Shown piece by piece: positions 38,570 through 47,310 of a stretch of DNA of 64,000 nucleotides; positions within the stretch are counted from its first letter, which is position 1; every line of letters begins with the position of its first letter. Source of the DNA: Flexivirga caeni. Its GTDB lineage: Bacteria > Actinomycetota > Actinomycetes > Actinomycetales > Dermatophilaceae. Both the position numbers and the translations under genes were made by a program. Location: contig NZ_RJJQ01000016.1 in the NCBI RefSeq assembly GCF_003724155.1, positions 1 to 64,000 on the forward strand, in the 5' to 3' direction. A model generated the notes under the pieces. The model saw nothing but the letters and a program-made list of their open reading frames with translations. It was not told where the DNA came from and ran no database searches.

Positions 38570-39556
38570 TCAGGGGCGGGGCGCGCGGATCTCGTGGAGC
38601 GACTGCACGATGCGCGGGTGCATCGCCGCGTCCACGATGACGCCCGACGAGCGCAGGTTCATGCAGATCGCACCGACCGTGCCGTCGGATACCGGGTGCA
38701 TGGAGCCCGACCAGCCACTCCCACGAAGCAGGCCCGCGACGCGGGTCCGGAGGGCTTCCTGGCGGAACAGCACGCTGCCGCCGGCGACGAGCGGGACGCT
38801 GCGATCGGCGGAGTGCAACGCGAGCACGGTTGTCGCGAGCTTGTCGCCCGCATCGTCGACGATCCGCGCCGCCACGTGGTCGGTGCCGGCGAGGTCGAAC
38901 GCGAGCGGGGCGAAGCGGGCGGTGCCGGGCGCCGGGATGGCGTAGAGGAGCGCGACGAGCTGGTCGAGCAGGACGTCCTTGTCGGTGTTCCGATCGCCGA
39001 CGACACCGGCAGCCGGCAGCAGTGCGTCGGTGAGGGCCGTGCGCGGACCTCGACGGTCCAGATCTGCGGTGACCGCTCGGATGACGCGGCGGGCGATCCA
39101 GTAGCCCGAGCCCGCGTCGCCGAGCAGCCAGCCGCGGCCATCGCTGCGGGCGGTGGTGGTGCCGCCCTGGACGACGACAGCTGCCGCGCCGGTGCCCGAG
39201 ACCAGCGCGACGCCGTCGAGAGAGGCGGTGCCGCTGGCGAAGATCGCCTCCAGGTCGCTGCCGAGCTGCAACGGCGCTCGCACCCCGAGGGTCTCCAGCC
39301 CTTCCTCGACACCGGCGATGGACACCGCCGAGCCGGCCATCGCCGCGAGGGCCTGGGTGACCTGGCCGGGCGAGACGTGCGCCATACCAAGAGCGGAGGC
39401 GGTTGCGGTGCGCAGTTCGCGGGCGACTGCCTCGGCGCCCGATGCGGTCGGATTTCCGCCGCCTGCAACGCCATACCCCAGCGCCACGCCGTCCGCAGTG
39501 TGCACGATCGCGCGAGTTGAGGTGCCACCGGCGTCGAGGGTGAGGAAGAGGTCCAT
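38570..39556 (-). CDS. BadF/BadG-type ATPase, probable N-acetylglucosamine kinase
   Basis: A 328-residue member of the ASKHA sugar-kinase fold. The phosphate-1 motif LTLDAGGTSTRAIV is at the N-terminus, VALVSGTGAAAVVV (phosphate 2) near residue 110, then GWLLGDAGSGYWIAR and the adenosine motif VPLVAGGSVLF near 270. BadF/BcrA family members of this size are usually N-acetylglucosamine or related amino-sugar kinases. The role here is inference; nagZ, about 16 kb away, could supply such sugars. The ATG at 39556 fits the family start. Divergent from hemW. Confidence 0.82.
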   Translation of the reverse strand: MDLFLTLDAGGTSTRAIVHTADGVALGYGVAGGGNPTASGAEAVARELRTATASALGMAHVSPGQVTQALAAMAGSAVSIAGVEEGLETLGVRAPLQLGSDLEAIFASGTASLDGVALVSGTGAAAVVVQGGTTTARSDGRGWLLGDAGSGYWIARRVIRAVTADLDRRGPRTALTDALLPAAGVVGDRNTDKDVLLDQLVALLYAIPAPGTARFAPLAFDLAGTDHVAARIVDDAGDKLATTVLALHSADRSVPLVAGGSVLFRQEALRTRVAGLLRGSGWSGSMHPVSDGTVGAICMNLRSSGVIVDAAMHPRIVQSLHEIRAPRP

Positions 39557-39606
39557 AGGTCCATTCAAGCGGGCGCCCGGCCCCTCGGAGGTGAGTGGGT
39601 GACATC

Positions 39607-39612
39607 TACGAT
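39607..39612 (+). promoter_or_regulatory. -10 element of hemW (leaderless)
   Basis: TACGAT lies exactly 6 nt before the GTG at 39619, the same layout as in pta and marR. It favours this start over the GTG at 39595. Confidence 0.5.
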
Positions 39613-39618
39613 TGGCCG

Positions 39619-40851
39619 GTGCCATCCGCTCTGCCCGACGGCGAACCCGCGCCCGCCGATGGGTCGTTGCCCGAGTCCGCGACGACCGACCTGGCCTCGC
39701 GCGAACTCGGCATCTACCTCCACGTGCCGTTCTGCCGAGTGCGGTGCGGTTACTGCGATTTCAACACGTACACCGCGACCGAGCTGGGTGGTCACGGTGC
39801 GGGCATCAGCACGTATGCCGAAGCCGCGATCGCCGAAATCGACCTGGCGGCAGGGGTGCTCGGCGAGACGGCGCCGACGGTCAGCACTGTCTTCGTGGGA
39901 GGCGGCACCCCGACCATGCTCGCGACGGGCGACCTGACGCGCATGGTCGCCCGGGTGCGGGACCGCTTCGGACTGCGGGACGACGCGGAGGTGACGACCG
40001 AGGCGAACCCGGACACGGTGGATGACGGCGTCGCGGAGTCACTGGCGGCCGGTGGGTTCACCCGGGTCAGCCTCGGCATGCAGTCGGCGGTGCCGCACGT
40101 GCTGGCAACCCTGGAACGCACGCACGATCCGGCCGGTGTGCGACGTGCGGTTCGCGCGGTGCAGGCGGCCGGGCTGCAGGTGAGTGTTGACCTGATCTAC
40201 GGAGCGCCGGGGGAGAGCCTCGACGACTGGCGGCGCAGCATCGATGCGGCGCTCTCGCTGGAGCCGGATCATCTGAGCGCGTATGCGCTGGTGGTCGAGG
40301 AGGGCACCAAGCTGGCCGCGCAGGTGCGGCGTGGAGTTGTGCGGATGCCGGATGATGACGACGAGGCGGAGAAGTACGAGATCGCCGAAACGTCCTTCGC
40401 GGCAGCGGGTTTCGAGTGGTACGAGATCAGCAACTGGGCCCGCGACCCCGGTGCGCGATGCCGGCACAACGAGCTCTACTGGCGCGGCGACAACTGGTGG
40501 GGCATCGGTCCTGGGGCACACAGCCACGTCGGCGGGGTGCGCTGGTGGAACGTCAAACACCCTGCGCCGTATGCCGATCGGGTCCTCGCCGGCACTTCAC
40601 CGGCTGCCGGCCGGGAGATCCTCACCCCGGACCAGGTGTATGACGAGCGCGTCCTGCTGGGGATCCGGCTGTCGGAAGGTCTGCCACTAGGGGCGTTGCA
40701 GGAGACCGGCCGCGCGGCGGTGGCGGGACTCATCGCGGACGGCCTGCTCGACGGCCCGGCGGCTCTGGACCGCGACTACCCGGCCGCTCGGCTCACCGTG
40801 CGCGGTCGCCTGCTCGCCGACACGGTCGTCCGGCGGCTGCTCGGCTGGTGA
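39619..40851 (+). CDS. hemW: Radical SAM heme chaperone HemW
   Basis: Heme-binding radical-SAM protein (formerly called oxygen-independent coproporphyrinogen oxidase-like) that delivers heme to target enzymes. In the 410-residue product the cluster motif CRVRCGYC (Cys39, 43, 46) follows LGIYLHVPF, where true HemN has a different pattern. VFVGGGTPTML is the glycine-rich SAM loop, and the C-terminal HemN-type domain is present. Actinobacterial HemW proteins typically begin MPSALPDG..., which supports the GTG at 39619 together with the leaderless -10. A GTG at 39595 would add 8 residues. Confidence 0.9.
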   Translation: MPSALPDGEPAPADGSLPESATTDLASRELGIYLHVPFCRVRCGYCDFNTYTATELGGHGAGISTYAEAAIAEIDLAAGVLGETAPTVSTVFVGGGTPTMLATGDLTRMVARVRDRFGLRDDAEVTTEANPDTVDDGVAESLAAGGFTRVSLGMQSAVPHVLATLERTHDPAGVRRAVRAVQAAGLQVSVDLIYGAPGESLDDWRRSIDAALSLEPDHLSAYALVVEEGTKLAAQVRRGVVRMPDDDDEAEKYEIAETSFAAAGFEWYEISNWARDPGARCRHNELYWRGDNWWGIGPGAHSHVGGVRWWNVKHPAPYADRVLAGTSPAAGREILTPDQVYDERVLLGIRLSEGLPLGALQETGRAAVAGLIADGLLDGPAALDRDYPAARLTVRGRLLADTVVRRLLGW

Positions 40852-40899
40852 GGCACGCCGCGCCGGCCGCCATACAGCGTCGCGTTCCGGATGCCTCGG

Positions 40900-41787
40900 T
40901 TAGACCTGCAGGTCCAGCCCGAAGTCGTGACAACGGACGCTGTGCGTCAGTGCGCCGATCGAGATCGCATCGACTCCCGCGCGGGCGAGGTCCTGCACGG
41001 TTTCCTCGGTGACACCGCCGGACACCTCGGAGATCAGCGGCGCCGGGTGCCGCCGGATGCGCGCGACGCAGGTGCCGACCTCCCACGCCTGCATGTTGTC
41101 CAGCAGCACCGCGTGCACGACGGGCGGCAGCCCGTCGGCGATCCGGGCGGCGTCGAACGCCAGCAACGTGTCGAGTTGCGCGGTCGTGTCGACCTCGACC
41201 TCGACGCGCACCAGGTGCCCGGAGTCCGCGGCGAGCCGCTCCAGCACCGGCACGAGCCCACCGCCCAGTCCGATGTGGTTGTCCTTCACCAGGATTGCGT
41301 CATACAGCCCGAAGCGGTGGTTGGTGCCCCCGCCGTCCAGCACGGCTTCCTTCTCCAGCTCGCGCAGGCCCGGCGTGGTCTTCCGGGTGTCAACGATGCG
41401 TGCTCTGGTGCCGTCCACCAGGCCGACGAAATTGCTGGTGCGAGAGGCGATGCCGGTCAGGTGCCCGAGCAGGTTGAGCGCGGTGCGCTCGGCAGTGAGG
41501 ATCGAGCGCGCCGCACCCCTGACGGTGGCGACGAGGTCACCGGGCGTCAGCTTCTCAGCGGATGCTTTCGCCCACTCGATCTGCAGCGACGGGTCGACGG
41601 CGGCGAAGGTCGCGGTCGCAGCCCGGACCCCGGACAGCACCCCCGGCTCCCGGCTGACGATGTATGCCGACCCGGTGGCGTCCTCCGGCACGGTCAGCCG
41701 GGACGTGAGATCCCCGCCGAGGCCGAGATCCTCGGCGAGAGCGGTCTGCACGACGCGATCGAGCGATGGCGAGAACCGGGTCGTCAT
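40900..41787 (-). CDS. nadC: Nicotinate-nucleotide pyrophosphorylase (quinolinate phosphoribosyltransferase)
   Basis: Forms nicotinate mononucleotide from quinolinate and PRPP. The 295-residue protein has AERTALNLLGHLTGIAS near residue 100, DTRKTTPGLRELEKEAV near 130 with PRPP-binding basic residues, GGGTNHRFGLYDAILVKDNH near 150, and EVEVDTTAQ. Its ATG overlaps the nadB stop by four bases. Last gene of nadA-nadB-nadC, completing the aspartate-to-NAMN route. Confidence 0.95.
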   Translation of the reverse strand: MTTRFSPSLDRVVQTALAEDLGLGGDLTSRLTVPEDATGSAYIVSREPGVLSGVRAATATFAAVDPSLQIEWAKASAEKLTPGDLVATVRGAARSILTAERTALNLLGHLTGIASRTSNFVGLVDGTRARIVDTRKTTPGLRELEKEAVLDGGGTNHRFGLYDAILVKDNHIGLGGGLVPVLERLAADSGHLVRVEVEVDTTAQLDTLLAFDAARIADGLPPVVHAVLLDNMQAWEVGTCVARIRRHPAPLISEVSGGVTEETVQDLARAGVDAISIGALTHSVRCHDFGLDLQV

Positions 41788-43232
41788 ACGTGCGCTCCTT
41801 CAGTCACGTCGTCGGTGCGCCGGTGCGCGCCGACACTGTGCGGGTGGGCGAGTGCGGACCGGGCGATCAGCCAGGCGACATACGCTACGTCGTCACCCAG
41901 GTGCGGTTCGAACGCGTCCACGGCCGCCTGCAAAGTCGGCCCGTCGCGCAGCACCCCGCACGCGGCGCCGAGCGTGGCGCGGACTGCGGGCAGCGACATG
42001 GGGGCGGACGCACTGGTGACACCGCGGGGAACGACGGTTGCCGGTTCGGCCGGTGCCACCGTCGGTGCCCAGGTGCCGTCCCAGTCGCTCGCGTCGGATG
42101 CCGCGACGCGACCCGTCACGAACGCTTCGAGCAGCGAGTTGGACGCGAGGCGGTTGGCGCCGTGCAGACCGGTGCGCGAGACTTCGCCGGCGGCCCAGAG
42201 CCCGGGCACCGAGGTGCGACTCCTCGCGTCGACGGTGACCCCGCCCATCGAGTAGTGCAGAGCCGGTCGCACGGGCAGCAGATCGCCGGCCAGGTCCAGT
42301 CCGCAATCACCAGCAAGCCGAGTGACCTCTGGGAATCGGGTTCGTACGTCGGGGATTCCACGCGCGTCGAGGTACACAGTCCGGTCGAGCATCAACTGCT
42401 CCCAGACTGCCGCGGCGACCACGTCGCGTGGCTGCAGTTCGTCGACGAATCGCACGCCTCCGGCCAGCAGCACCGCACCGGCACCCCGCAGGGCCTCGGT
42501 CAGGAGCGGCATCGGGTCGCGCGGCACGTCGAGACCGGTCGGGTGGAACTGCACCAGGTGCAGATCGTCGGTGCGCGCACCGGCCCGCGCCGCGAGTGCC
42601 ACTCCCTGTCCCAGCGCCGTGCGCGGGTTGGTGGTGTGCGGCCAGAGCCCGCCCAGCCCTCCGGTCGCCAGGATCACCCGGCGGGTCTCGATGACCCGCG
42701 AGCCCTCCGGGGTGCGCACACGCACGCCGCTGATGGCACCCTGCTCATCGGTGAGCAGCTCTGTGACGTGATGATTTTCGAGGACTTCGGTGTCCGGCCA
42801 GGCGGACGCAGCGTTGGCCGACGTGGAGGTGATCGTGGCGCCGCTGCGGTCGCCGGCGTGCACGACGCGTGGCCGGCTGTGCCCGCCCTCCAGCGCCAGG
42901 TCGAGCTCGCCGTCCGGTCGCTGGTCGAAGCGGACGCCGATGCCGGCGAGGCTGTGCACGACTTCGGGGGCGACGTCCGTGATGCGGCGGATCACCTCGC
43001 GGTCGCCGGCGGCCGCGCCGGCCCGCCAGGTGTCCTGTGCGTGCAAGGCCGTCGAGTCATCGGGATCCAGAGCCGCGGCAATGCCGCCCTGCGCCAGCAT
43101 GCTCGCGGCGCCCCCGGTGATCGCACCCGACGTGAGCACCCGGCAGGGCTGGCTGTCGCCGGTGACGTGCCGTGCCGCGGTCAGTCCGGCGAGCCCGGAC
43201 CCGATGACGACGATCGGTTCGTGGGTGGTCAT
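41784..43232 (-). CDS. nadB: L-aspartate oxidase
   Basis: FAD enzyme oxidising aspartate to iminoaspartate for NadA. The 482-residue protein begins with the dinucleotide fold VVIGSGLAGLTAA and has SMLAQGGIAAAL, GHSRPRVVHAGDRSGA, LHLVQFHPTGLD, and HYSMGGVTVDARSRTSVPGL before the C-terminal helical domain. The C-terminal part is shorter than in E. coli NadB, as is common in actinobacteria. The ATG at 43232 shares its A with the nadA stop (TGATG). Confidence 0.94.
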   Translation of the reverse strand: MTTHEPIVVIGSGLAGLTAARHVTGDSQPCRVLTSGAITGGAASMLAQGGIAAALDPDDSTALHAQDTWRAGAAAGDREVIRRITDVAPEVVHSLAGIGVRFDQRPDGELDLALEGGHSRPRVVHAGDRSGATITSTSANAASAWPDTEVLENHHVTELLTDEQGAISGVRVRTPEGSRVIETRRVILATGGLGGLWPHTTNPRTALGQGVALAARAGARTDDLHLVQFHPTGLDVPRDPMPLLTEALRGAGAVLLAGGVRFVDELQPRDVVAAAVWEQLMLDRTVYLDARGIPDVRTRFPEVTRLAGDCGLDLAGDLLPVRPALHYSMGGVTVDARSRTSVPGLWAAGEVSRTGLHGANRLASNSLLEAFVTGRVAASDASDWDGTWAPTVAPAEPATVVPRGVTSASAPMSLPAVRATLGAACGVLRDGPTLQAAVDAFEPHLGDDVAYVAWLIARSALAHPHSVGAHRRTDDVTEGAHV

Positions 43233-44218
43233 CAGCGCACCGCCAGCATTCGCTCTATGGCGTGTCGGGCCGGCTCGGCCACCGCTGAGTCGACGTCGAT
43301 CTCCGGGCCACCGGTCTCCAGTGCAGTCCGTATGGCGCCCAACGTGTTTCGCTTCATGTGCGGGCACAGGTTGCACGGTCGCACGAACTCTAGATCGGGG
43401 TGCTGCGCGGCGAGGTTGTCGCTCATCGAGCACTCGGTGATCAGGGCAACGCTGACCGGGTGCTCGGTCTCGACATACCGCTGCATGTCGGCGGTCGACC
43501 CGGCGAAGTCCGCTTCGGCGACGACGTCCGGCGGGCACTCCGGGTGCGCCAGCACGGTCACGCCGGGATGTCCCTCGCGGATCTGCACGATGTCCAGTGG
43601 CGTGAAACGTTCGTGCACTTCGCAGGCGCCCGGGTGCGTGACGACCTCGACACCGGTGAGCGCCGCGATGTTCCGCGCGAGGTACTGATCGGGGATCATG
43701 ATCACCTTGTCGACCCCTAGCGACCGGATGATCTGCACCGCGTTGCCGGATGTGCAGCAGATGTCGCTGGCGGCCTTCACCGTGGCCGAGGTGTTGACGT
43801 AGGTGACCACGGGCGCGCCCGGGTGTTGCGCGCGTAGCGCCGCAATGTCCTGTGGCGTAATGCTTTCCGCGAGGGAACAGCCGGAGCGCAGGTCGGGCAG
43901 CAGCACCCGCTTGGCCGGGTTGAGCAGCTTGGCGGTCTCCGCCATGAAGTGCACGCCGGCGAGCACGATGGTGCCGGCGTCGACATGCTGCGCTTCCCGC
44001 GCGAGAGCGAGCGAGTCGCCGCGAATGTCGGCAACACCGTGGAAGACCTCCGGCGTCATGTAGTTGTGCGCCAGGATCACCGCGTCCTGCTCGCGCTTGA
44101 GCCGCTGGATCGCCTCGATGTCCTCGGCATACATCGCCCACTCGATCTCGGGGATGACGTGTCGCACGGCGTCGTATGCCGCGGCGTGGTCGTATGCCGA
44201 CAGTTCGCTGACACTCAT
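43232..44218 (-). CDS. nadA: Quinolinate synthase
   Basis: [4Fe-4S] enzyme condensing iminoaspartate with dihydroxyacetone phosphate to quinolinate. The 328-residue protein has LAHNYMTPEVFHGVADIRGD near residue 50, the cluster cysteines in RSGCSLAES, the DICCTSGNAV region and CNLCPHMKRNTL, and PDQYLARNIA. First gene of nadABC. The ATG at 44218 is followed upstream by a probable NrtR-controlled region. Confidence 0.94.
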   Translation of the reverse strand: MSVSELSAYDHAAAYDAVRHVIPEIEWAMYAEDIEAIQRLKREQDAVILAHNYMTPEVFHGVADIRGDSLALAREAQHVDAGTIVLAGVHFMAETAKLLNPAKRVLLPDLRSGCSLAESITPQDIAALRAQHPGAPVVTYVNTSATVKAASDICCTSGNAVQIIRSLGVDKVIMIPDQYLARNIAALTGVEVVTHPGACEVHERFTPLDIVQIREGHPGVTVLAHPECPPDVVAEADFAGSTADMQRYVETEHPVSVALITECSMSDNLAAQHPDLEFVRPCNLCPHMKRNTLGAIRTALETGGPEIDVDSAVAEPARHAIERMLAVR

Positions 44219-44236
44219 GGCAACTCCTAGCCTGAA

Positions 44237-44270
44237 ATGCTCATCGTGAGTAAATGCTGAAAGTGAGCAT
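44237..44270. promoter_or_regulatory. nadABC control region, probable NrtR operator
   Basis: ATGCTCA (44237-44243) and TGAGCAT (44264-44270) form a 7-bp inverted repeat over 34 bp, with further GTGAG copies at 44246-44250 and 44263-44267. It starts 19 bp upstream of nadA and lies next to the nrtR gene. Confidence 0.5.
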
Positions 44271-44334
44271 AACAGGCACCCTGCGGTATGCCGGTCGCGC
44301 GCCACACCGCGCGCTGGGCATACCGCAACGCTGT

Positions 44335-45225
44335 TCAGCGAGGCAACGGCAGCTTGGTGCCGACCTGGGCGCGCTCTTCGCGCACCGAGCCGCGGAAGCG
44401 GTAGAGCCGGGCGGGGCGGCCACCTGTGTCGTGGGACAGCTCGCCGGTCGGCTCGACGAGTTCGTGCTGCACTTCCACGGACCGGCGGAAGTTCTGCTTG
44501 TGGATGTGCTGCCCGGCGATCGCTTCGACGGTCTCTTGCAGGGCCAGCAGGGTGAAGGACTCGGGCATGAGCTCGAAAACCACTGGGCGGTATTGCAATT
44601 TGGCCCGGATACGCGACAGGCCGGTGGCCAGGATGCGGCGGTGGTCGTGTGCCATCGGGCCGGCGGTGAGTGCGGAAATCCTTCCGGCAGTAGGGGATTC
44701 GGCGACCAATCCCGCTTCCCACAGCAATTCGTAGCGTTGGAGGGCGAATTCGGCGCGCCAGGGTCGGTCGTCATACCCGAAGAGGAAGGCACAACGATCG
44801 CGTCGCTCGTCGAGGTCACCCGACCACCGCCGCAGCGCGAGCTCGATCTCCTCGCTGAGCCGGTCGGTGCCGCTGGCGGTCAGGTGGCGGCGGTCCTCCC
44901 AGGGGAGCAGGTCATAGAGCGCTGACCAGTCGGCCGGCCGGGCGCTGCCGTCGATCGGCGCCCGGGTCAGCCCGAGATAGGAGATCGACACGGTGCGACA
45001 GTCGTCGGCGGAGCGGCCGAGGTCGGCGAAGGTGTAGAGCTGTTCGACATACCCGAGATCGAACCCGCTTCTCTCGCGGGCAAATTCGCGCACCCCGGCC
45101 TGCAGCGATTCCCCGGCCGCCAGCGGACCGGCTGGCAGCGCAGGCGGCTCACCGCCCGCGAGCACCCATGGCCGGCCCGCGTTCACGGTGAGCACGACAG
45201 CCACGAGTTCGGCCTGAAGCCTCAT
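44335..45225 (-). CDS. nrtR: NrtR-type transcriptional regulator (Nudix plus winged helix)
   Basis: A 296-residue protein with a Nudix-like N-terminal domain (LQAELVAVVLTV, GESLQAGVREFARE), in which the catalytic Nudix box is degraded. The C-terminal winged helix (QYRPVVFELMPESFTLLALQ) is typical of NrtR. NrtR represses NAD-synthesis genes and is released by ADP-ribose. Its place directly upstream of nadABC, on the same strand, fits that role. The ATG overlaps the DUF3097 stop by four bases (ATGA), so it is expressed from the DUF3097 promoter. Confidence 0.85.
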   Translation of the reverse strand: MRLQAELVAVVLTVNAGRPWVLAGGEPPALPAGPLAAGESLQAGVREFARERSGFDLGYVEQLYTFADLGRSADDCRTVSISYLGLTRAPIDGSARPADWSALYDLLPWEDRRHLTASGTDRLSEEIELALRRWSGDLDERRDRCAFLFGYDDRPWRAEFALQRYELLWEAGLVAESPTAGRISALTAGPMAHDHRRILATGLSRIRAKLQYRPVVFELMPESFTLLALQETVEAIAGQHIHKQNFRRSVEVQHELVEPTGELSHDTGGRPARLYRFRGSVREERAQVGTKLPLPR

Positions 45226-46100
45226 GGCACGGCCGTCACGAAGTCGATGAGTTCCTCGACGCGGCCGAGCAATTCGGGCTGCAGGTCGGTATAGCTGCGA
45301 ACGGTTCCGAGCATTCGCTGCCAGCCGGTCGCCACGTCGGCCTGCGTCTCGTGCGGCCAGCCGAGCGCGGCGAGGATGCCGTGCTTCCACGACATGCCAC
45401 GAGGTATGACGGGCCATTTCTCCCAGCCCAGCCGCTCCGGGCGGATCGACTGCCACACATCGACATACGGGTGGCCCACGACGAGCACGTCCCGGTGCGC
45501 TTCCGGGATCGCCAGGGCGTCCTGCACGATGCGGGCTTCCTTGGTGCCGGGCACGAGGTGGTCGACCAGCACGCCCAGCCGGTGCGACGGCGACGGCGCG
45601 AAATCCCGGATGACGTCCCGCAGGTCGTCGACGCCGTGCAGCGGCTCCACGACGACACCTTCGATGCGCAGGTCGGCGCCCCACACCTTCTCGACCAGTT
45701 CGGCGTCATGCTTGCCCTCGACGAAGATCCGGGAACCACGCGCGATGCGGGCGGAAGTGTCGGCGACGGCCCTCGACCCGCTCGCCGTGCGGGACGCGGC
45801 TTCGCGCGCGGCCTGCAGCGCGGCGGCTTCGGCAGCGGGCACCGGAGCGATCAACTCGACGGGCGCACCGTCGATCAGGAATCCCGGACCCATCGGGAAC
45901 GCCCGGATCCGGCCACGCCGGTCCTCGAGATGCACGACCCGCATGCCGCCCGACTTCTCGACCGAGACCACCGCGCCGCACCAGCCGGTCTCGACCTCTT
46001 CGACGACCAGGCCGGTGGCAGCCGGGACCTGCTGTGAGCGGCCCCGCGGCGGCTTACGCCAGTCACCGGCGAGCACGTCTGCGCCATATCTGTCCGTCAC
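45222..46100 (-). CDS. DUF3097 domain-containing protein
   Basis: A 292-residue actinobacterial protein of unknown function. It begins RYGADVLAGDWRKPPRG and contains a central segment RIFVEGKHDAELVEKVWG followed by GVLVDHLVPGTKEARI. The EGKHD...DH pattern resembles a Toprim-like acidic centre, so nucleic-acid metabolism is possible, but this is inference. The GTG at 46100 is preceded by TACTCT with 7 nt between, a leaderless layout; an ATG at 46121 would add seven residues. Co-transcribed with nrtR. Confidence 0.8.
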   Translation of the reverse strand: MTDRYGADVLAGDWRKPPRGRSQQVPAATGLVVEEVETGWCGAVVSVEKSGGMRVVHLEDRRGRIRAFPMGPGFLIDGAPVELIAPVPAAEAAALQAAREAASRTASGSRAVADTSARIARGSRIFVEGKHDAELVEKVWGADLRIEGVVVEPLHGVDDLRDVIRDFAPSPSHRLGVLVDHLVPGTKEARIVQDALAIPEAHRDVLVVGHPYVDVWQSIRPERLGWEKWPVIPRGMSWKHGILAALGWPHETQADVATGWQRMLGTVRSYTDLQPELLGRVEELIDFVTAVP

Positions 46101-46107
46101 GTCGGGA

Positions 46108-46113
46108 AGAGTA
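46108..46113 (-). promoter_or_regulatory. -10 element of the DUF3097-nrtR operon
   Basis: TACTCT on the minus strand, 7 nt before the GTG at 46100. No -35 match is convincing. Confidence 0.4.
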
Positions 46114-46188
46114 ACCAACATCTGCGTGCTCATCGGCGCGCTGCAGGTCGCGTGGCGCGGGCAATTCGGCGCAGTTGCCCGGGCGACG

Positions 46189-46219
46189 TAGACTTGGCAC
46201 TCGGAACGGGTGAGTGCCA
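46189..46219 (+). promoter_or_regulatory. CIRCE element and -10 box of hrcA-dnaJ
   Basis: TGGCACTC (46195-46202), 9 nt, GAGTGCCA (46212-46219) is a perfect CIRCE inverted repeat, the HrcA operator. TAGACT (46189-46194) directly before it is the likely -10. HrcA would therefore repress its own operon and release it on heat stress. Confidence 0.85.
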
Positions 46220-46247
46220 GGTCTGGTGGAGCTAGGTGGAGGTGACG

Positions 46248-47285
46248 ATGGCGATCAGCGACGAGCGCAAGCTGCAGGTGCTGCGCGCCATCGTCCAGGA
46301 CTATGTCGCGACGTCCGAGCCGGTGGGGTCCAAGGCGCTGCTCGAGCGGCACCAGCTGGGGGTGAGCGCCGCCACCGTACGCAACGACATGGCCGCGCTG
46401 GAGGACGAGGGCCTCATCGCCGCGCCGCACACGTCCGCAGGACGAATTCCGACCGACGCCGGATACCGCCTGTTCGTCGACAGGCTCAGCCAGATCAAGC
46501 CCTTGTCCAAGGCCGAACGCAACGCGATCGAGCAGTTCCTGGTGCGCTCGGTCGACCTTGACGACGTGCTGTCCCGCACGGTGCGCCTGCTCTCGTCGCT
46601 GACCGGCCAGGCGGCCGTCGTGCAGTATCCATCGCTTAGCACCGCAACCGTCCGCCACGTCGAACTCGTGCCGCGCACCGCCGACCGGCTCACCCTCGTC
46701 GTCATCCTGTCGACCGGCCGCGTCGAGCAGCGGGTGATCGACCTGGGCACCACCCTCGACGACACGCAGGTGGACGAACTCATCAATGACCTGCGAGGCG
46801 GCCTGAACGAACACACCGTCGGGCTGCGCCGGGCACCGGCATCCGCGGCGCTGCTGACCTGGTCGGCGCAACTGGAGACCGGTCAGAACAGTGCGCGTTC
46901 GCGAGTGGTCGAGTCGGTTGCTGCCGTGCTCGCCGAGGAGCGAGAAGATCGGGTGCTGCTCGGTGGCACGGCCAATCTGGTGCGCTCCGGCGGTGACTTC
47001 GCCTTGTCTCTCGGACCGTTGCTCGACGCACTGGAGGAGCACATGGTGCTGCTGCGGCTGCTCAGCCACGAGGTGGGTGAGGCCGCCAACGACGGAGTGG
47101 CCGTGCGGATCGGCGCCGAGAACACCATCCGCGGCCTCGCCGCGACGTCGATCGTGACGACGTCATACGACTCGGACAGTATGGCGAGCCTCGGCGTGCT
47201 CGGCCCGACCCGCATGGACTACCCCTCGACCATGGCTGCGGTGCGTGCGGTGGCACGCTACGTCGCCGACCTCATCGACAACTGA
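46248..47285 (+). CDS. hrcA: Heat-inducible transcriptional repressor HrcA
   Basis: Represses heat-shock genes by binding CIRCE; folding of HrcA by GroEL makes it a chaperone-capacity sensor. The 345-residue protein has the winged helix [20 protein letters not shown] with PVGSKAL and [19 protein letters not shown], followed by [19 protein letters not shown], the family hallmark. GGAGGT precedes the ATG at 46248. A CIRCE lies in its own leader. dnaJ follows 25 bp downstream. Confidence 0.96.
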   Translation: MAISDERKLQVLRAIVQDYVATSEPVGSKALLERHQLGVSAATVRNDMAALEDEGLIAAPHTSAGRIPTDAGYRLFVDRLSQIKPLSKAERNAIEQFLVRSVDLDDVLSRTVRLLSSLTGQAAVVQYPSLSTATVRHVELVPRTADRLTLVVILSTGRVEQRVIDLGTTLDDTQVDELINDLRGGLNEHTVGLRRAPASAALLTWSAQLETGQNSARSRVVESVAAVLAEEREDRVLLGGTANLVRSGGDFALSLGPLLDALEEHMVLLRLLSHEVGEAANDGVAVRIGAENTIRGLAATSIVTTSYDSDSMASLGVLGPTRMDYPSTMAAVRAVARYVADLIDN

Positions 47286-47310
47286 AAGCGCTACGGCTCA
47301 AAGGAGCTTC

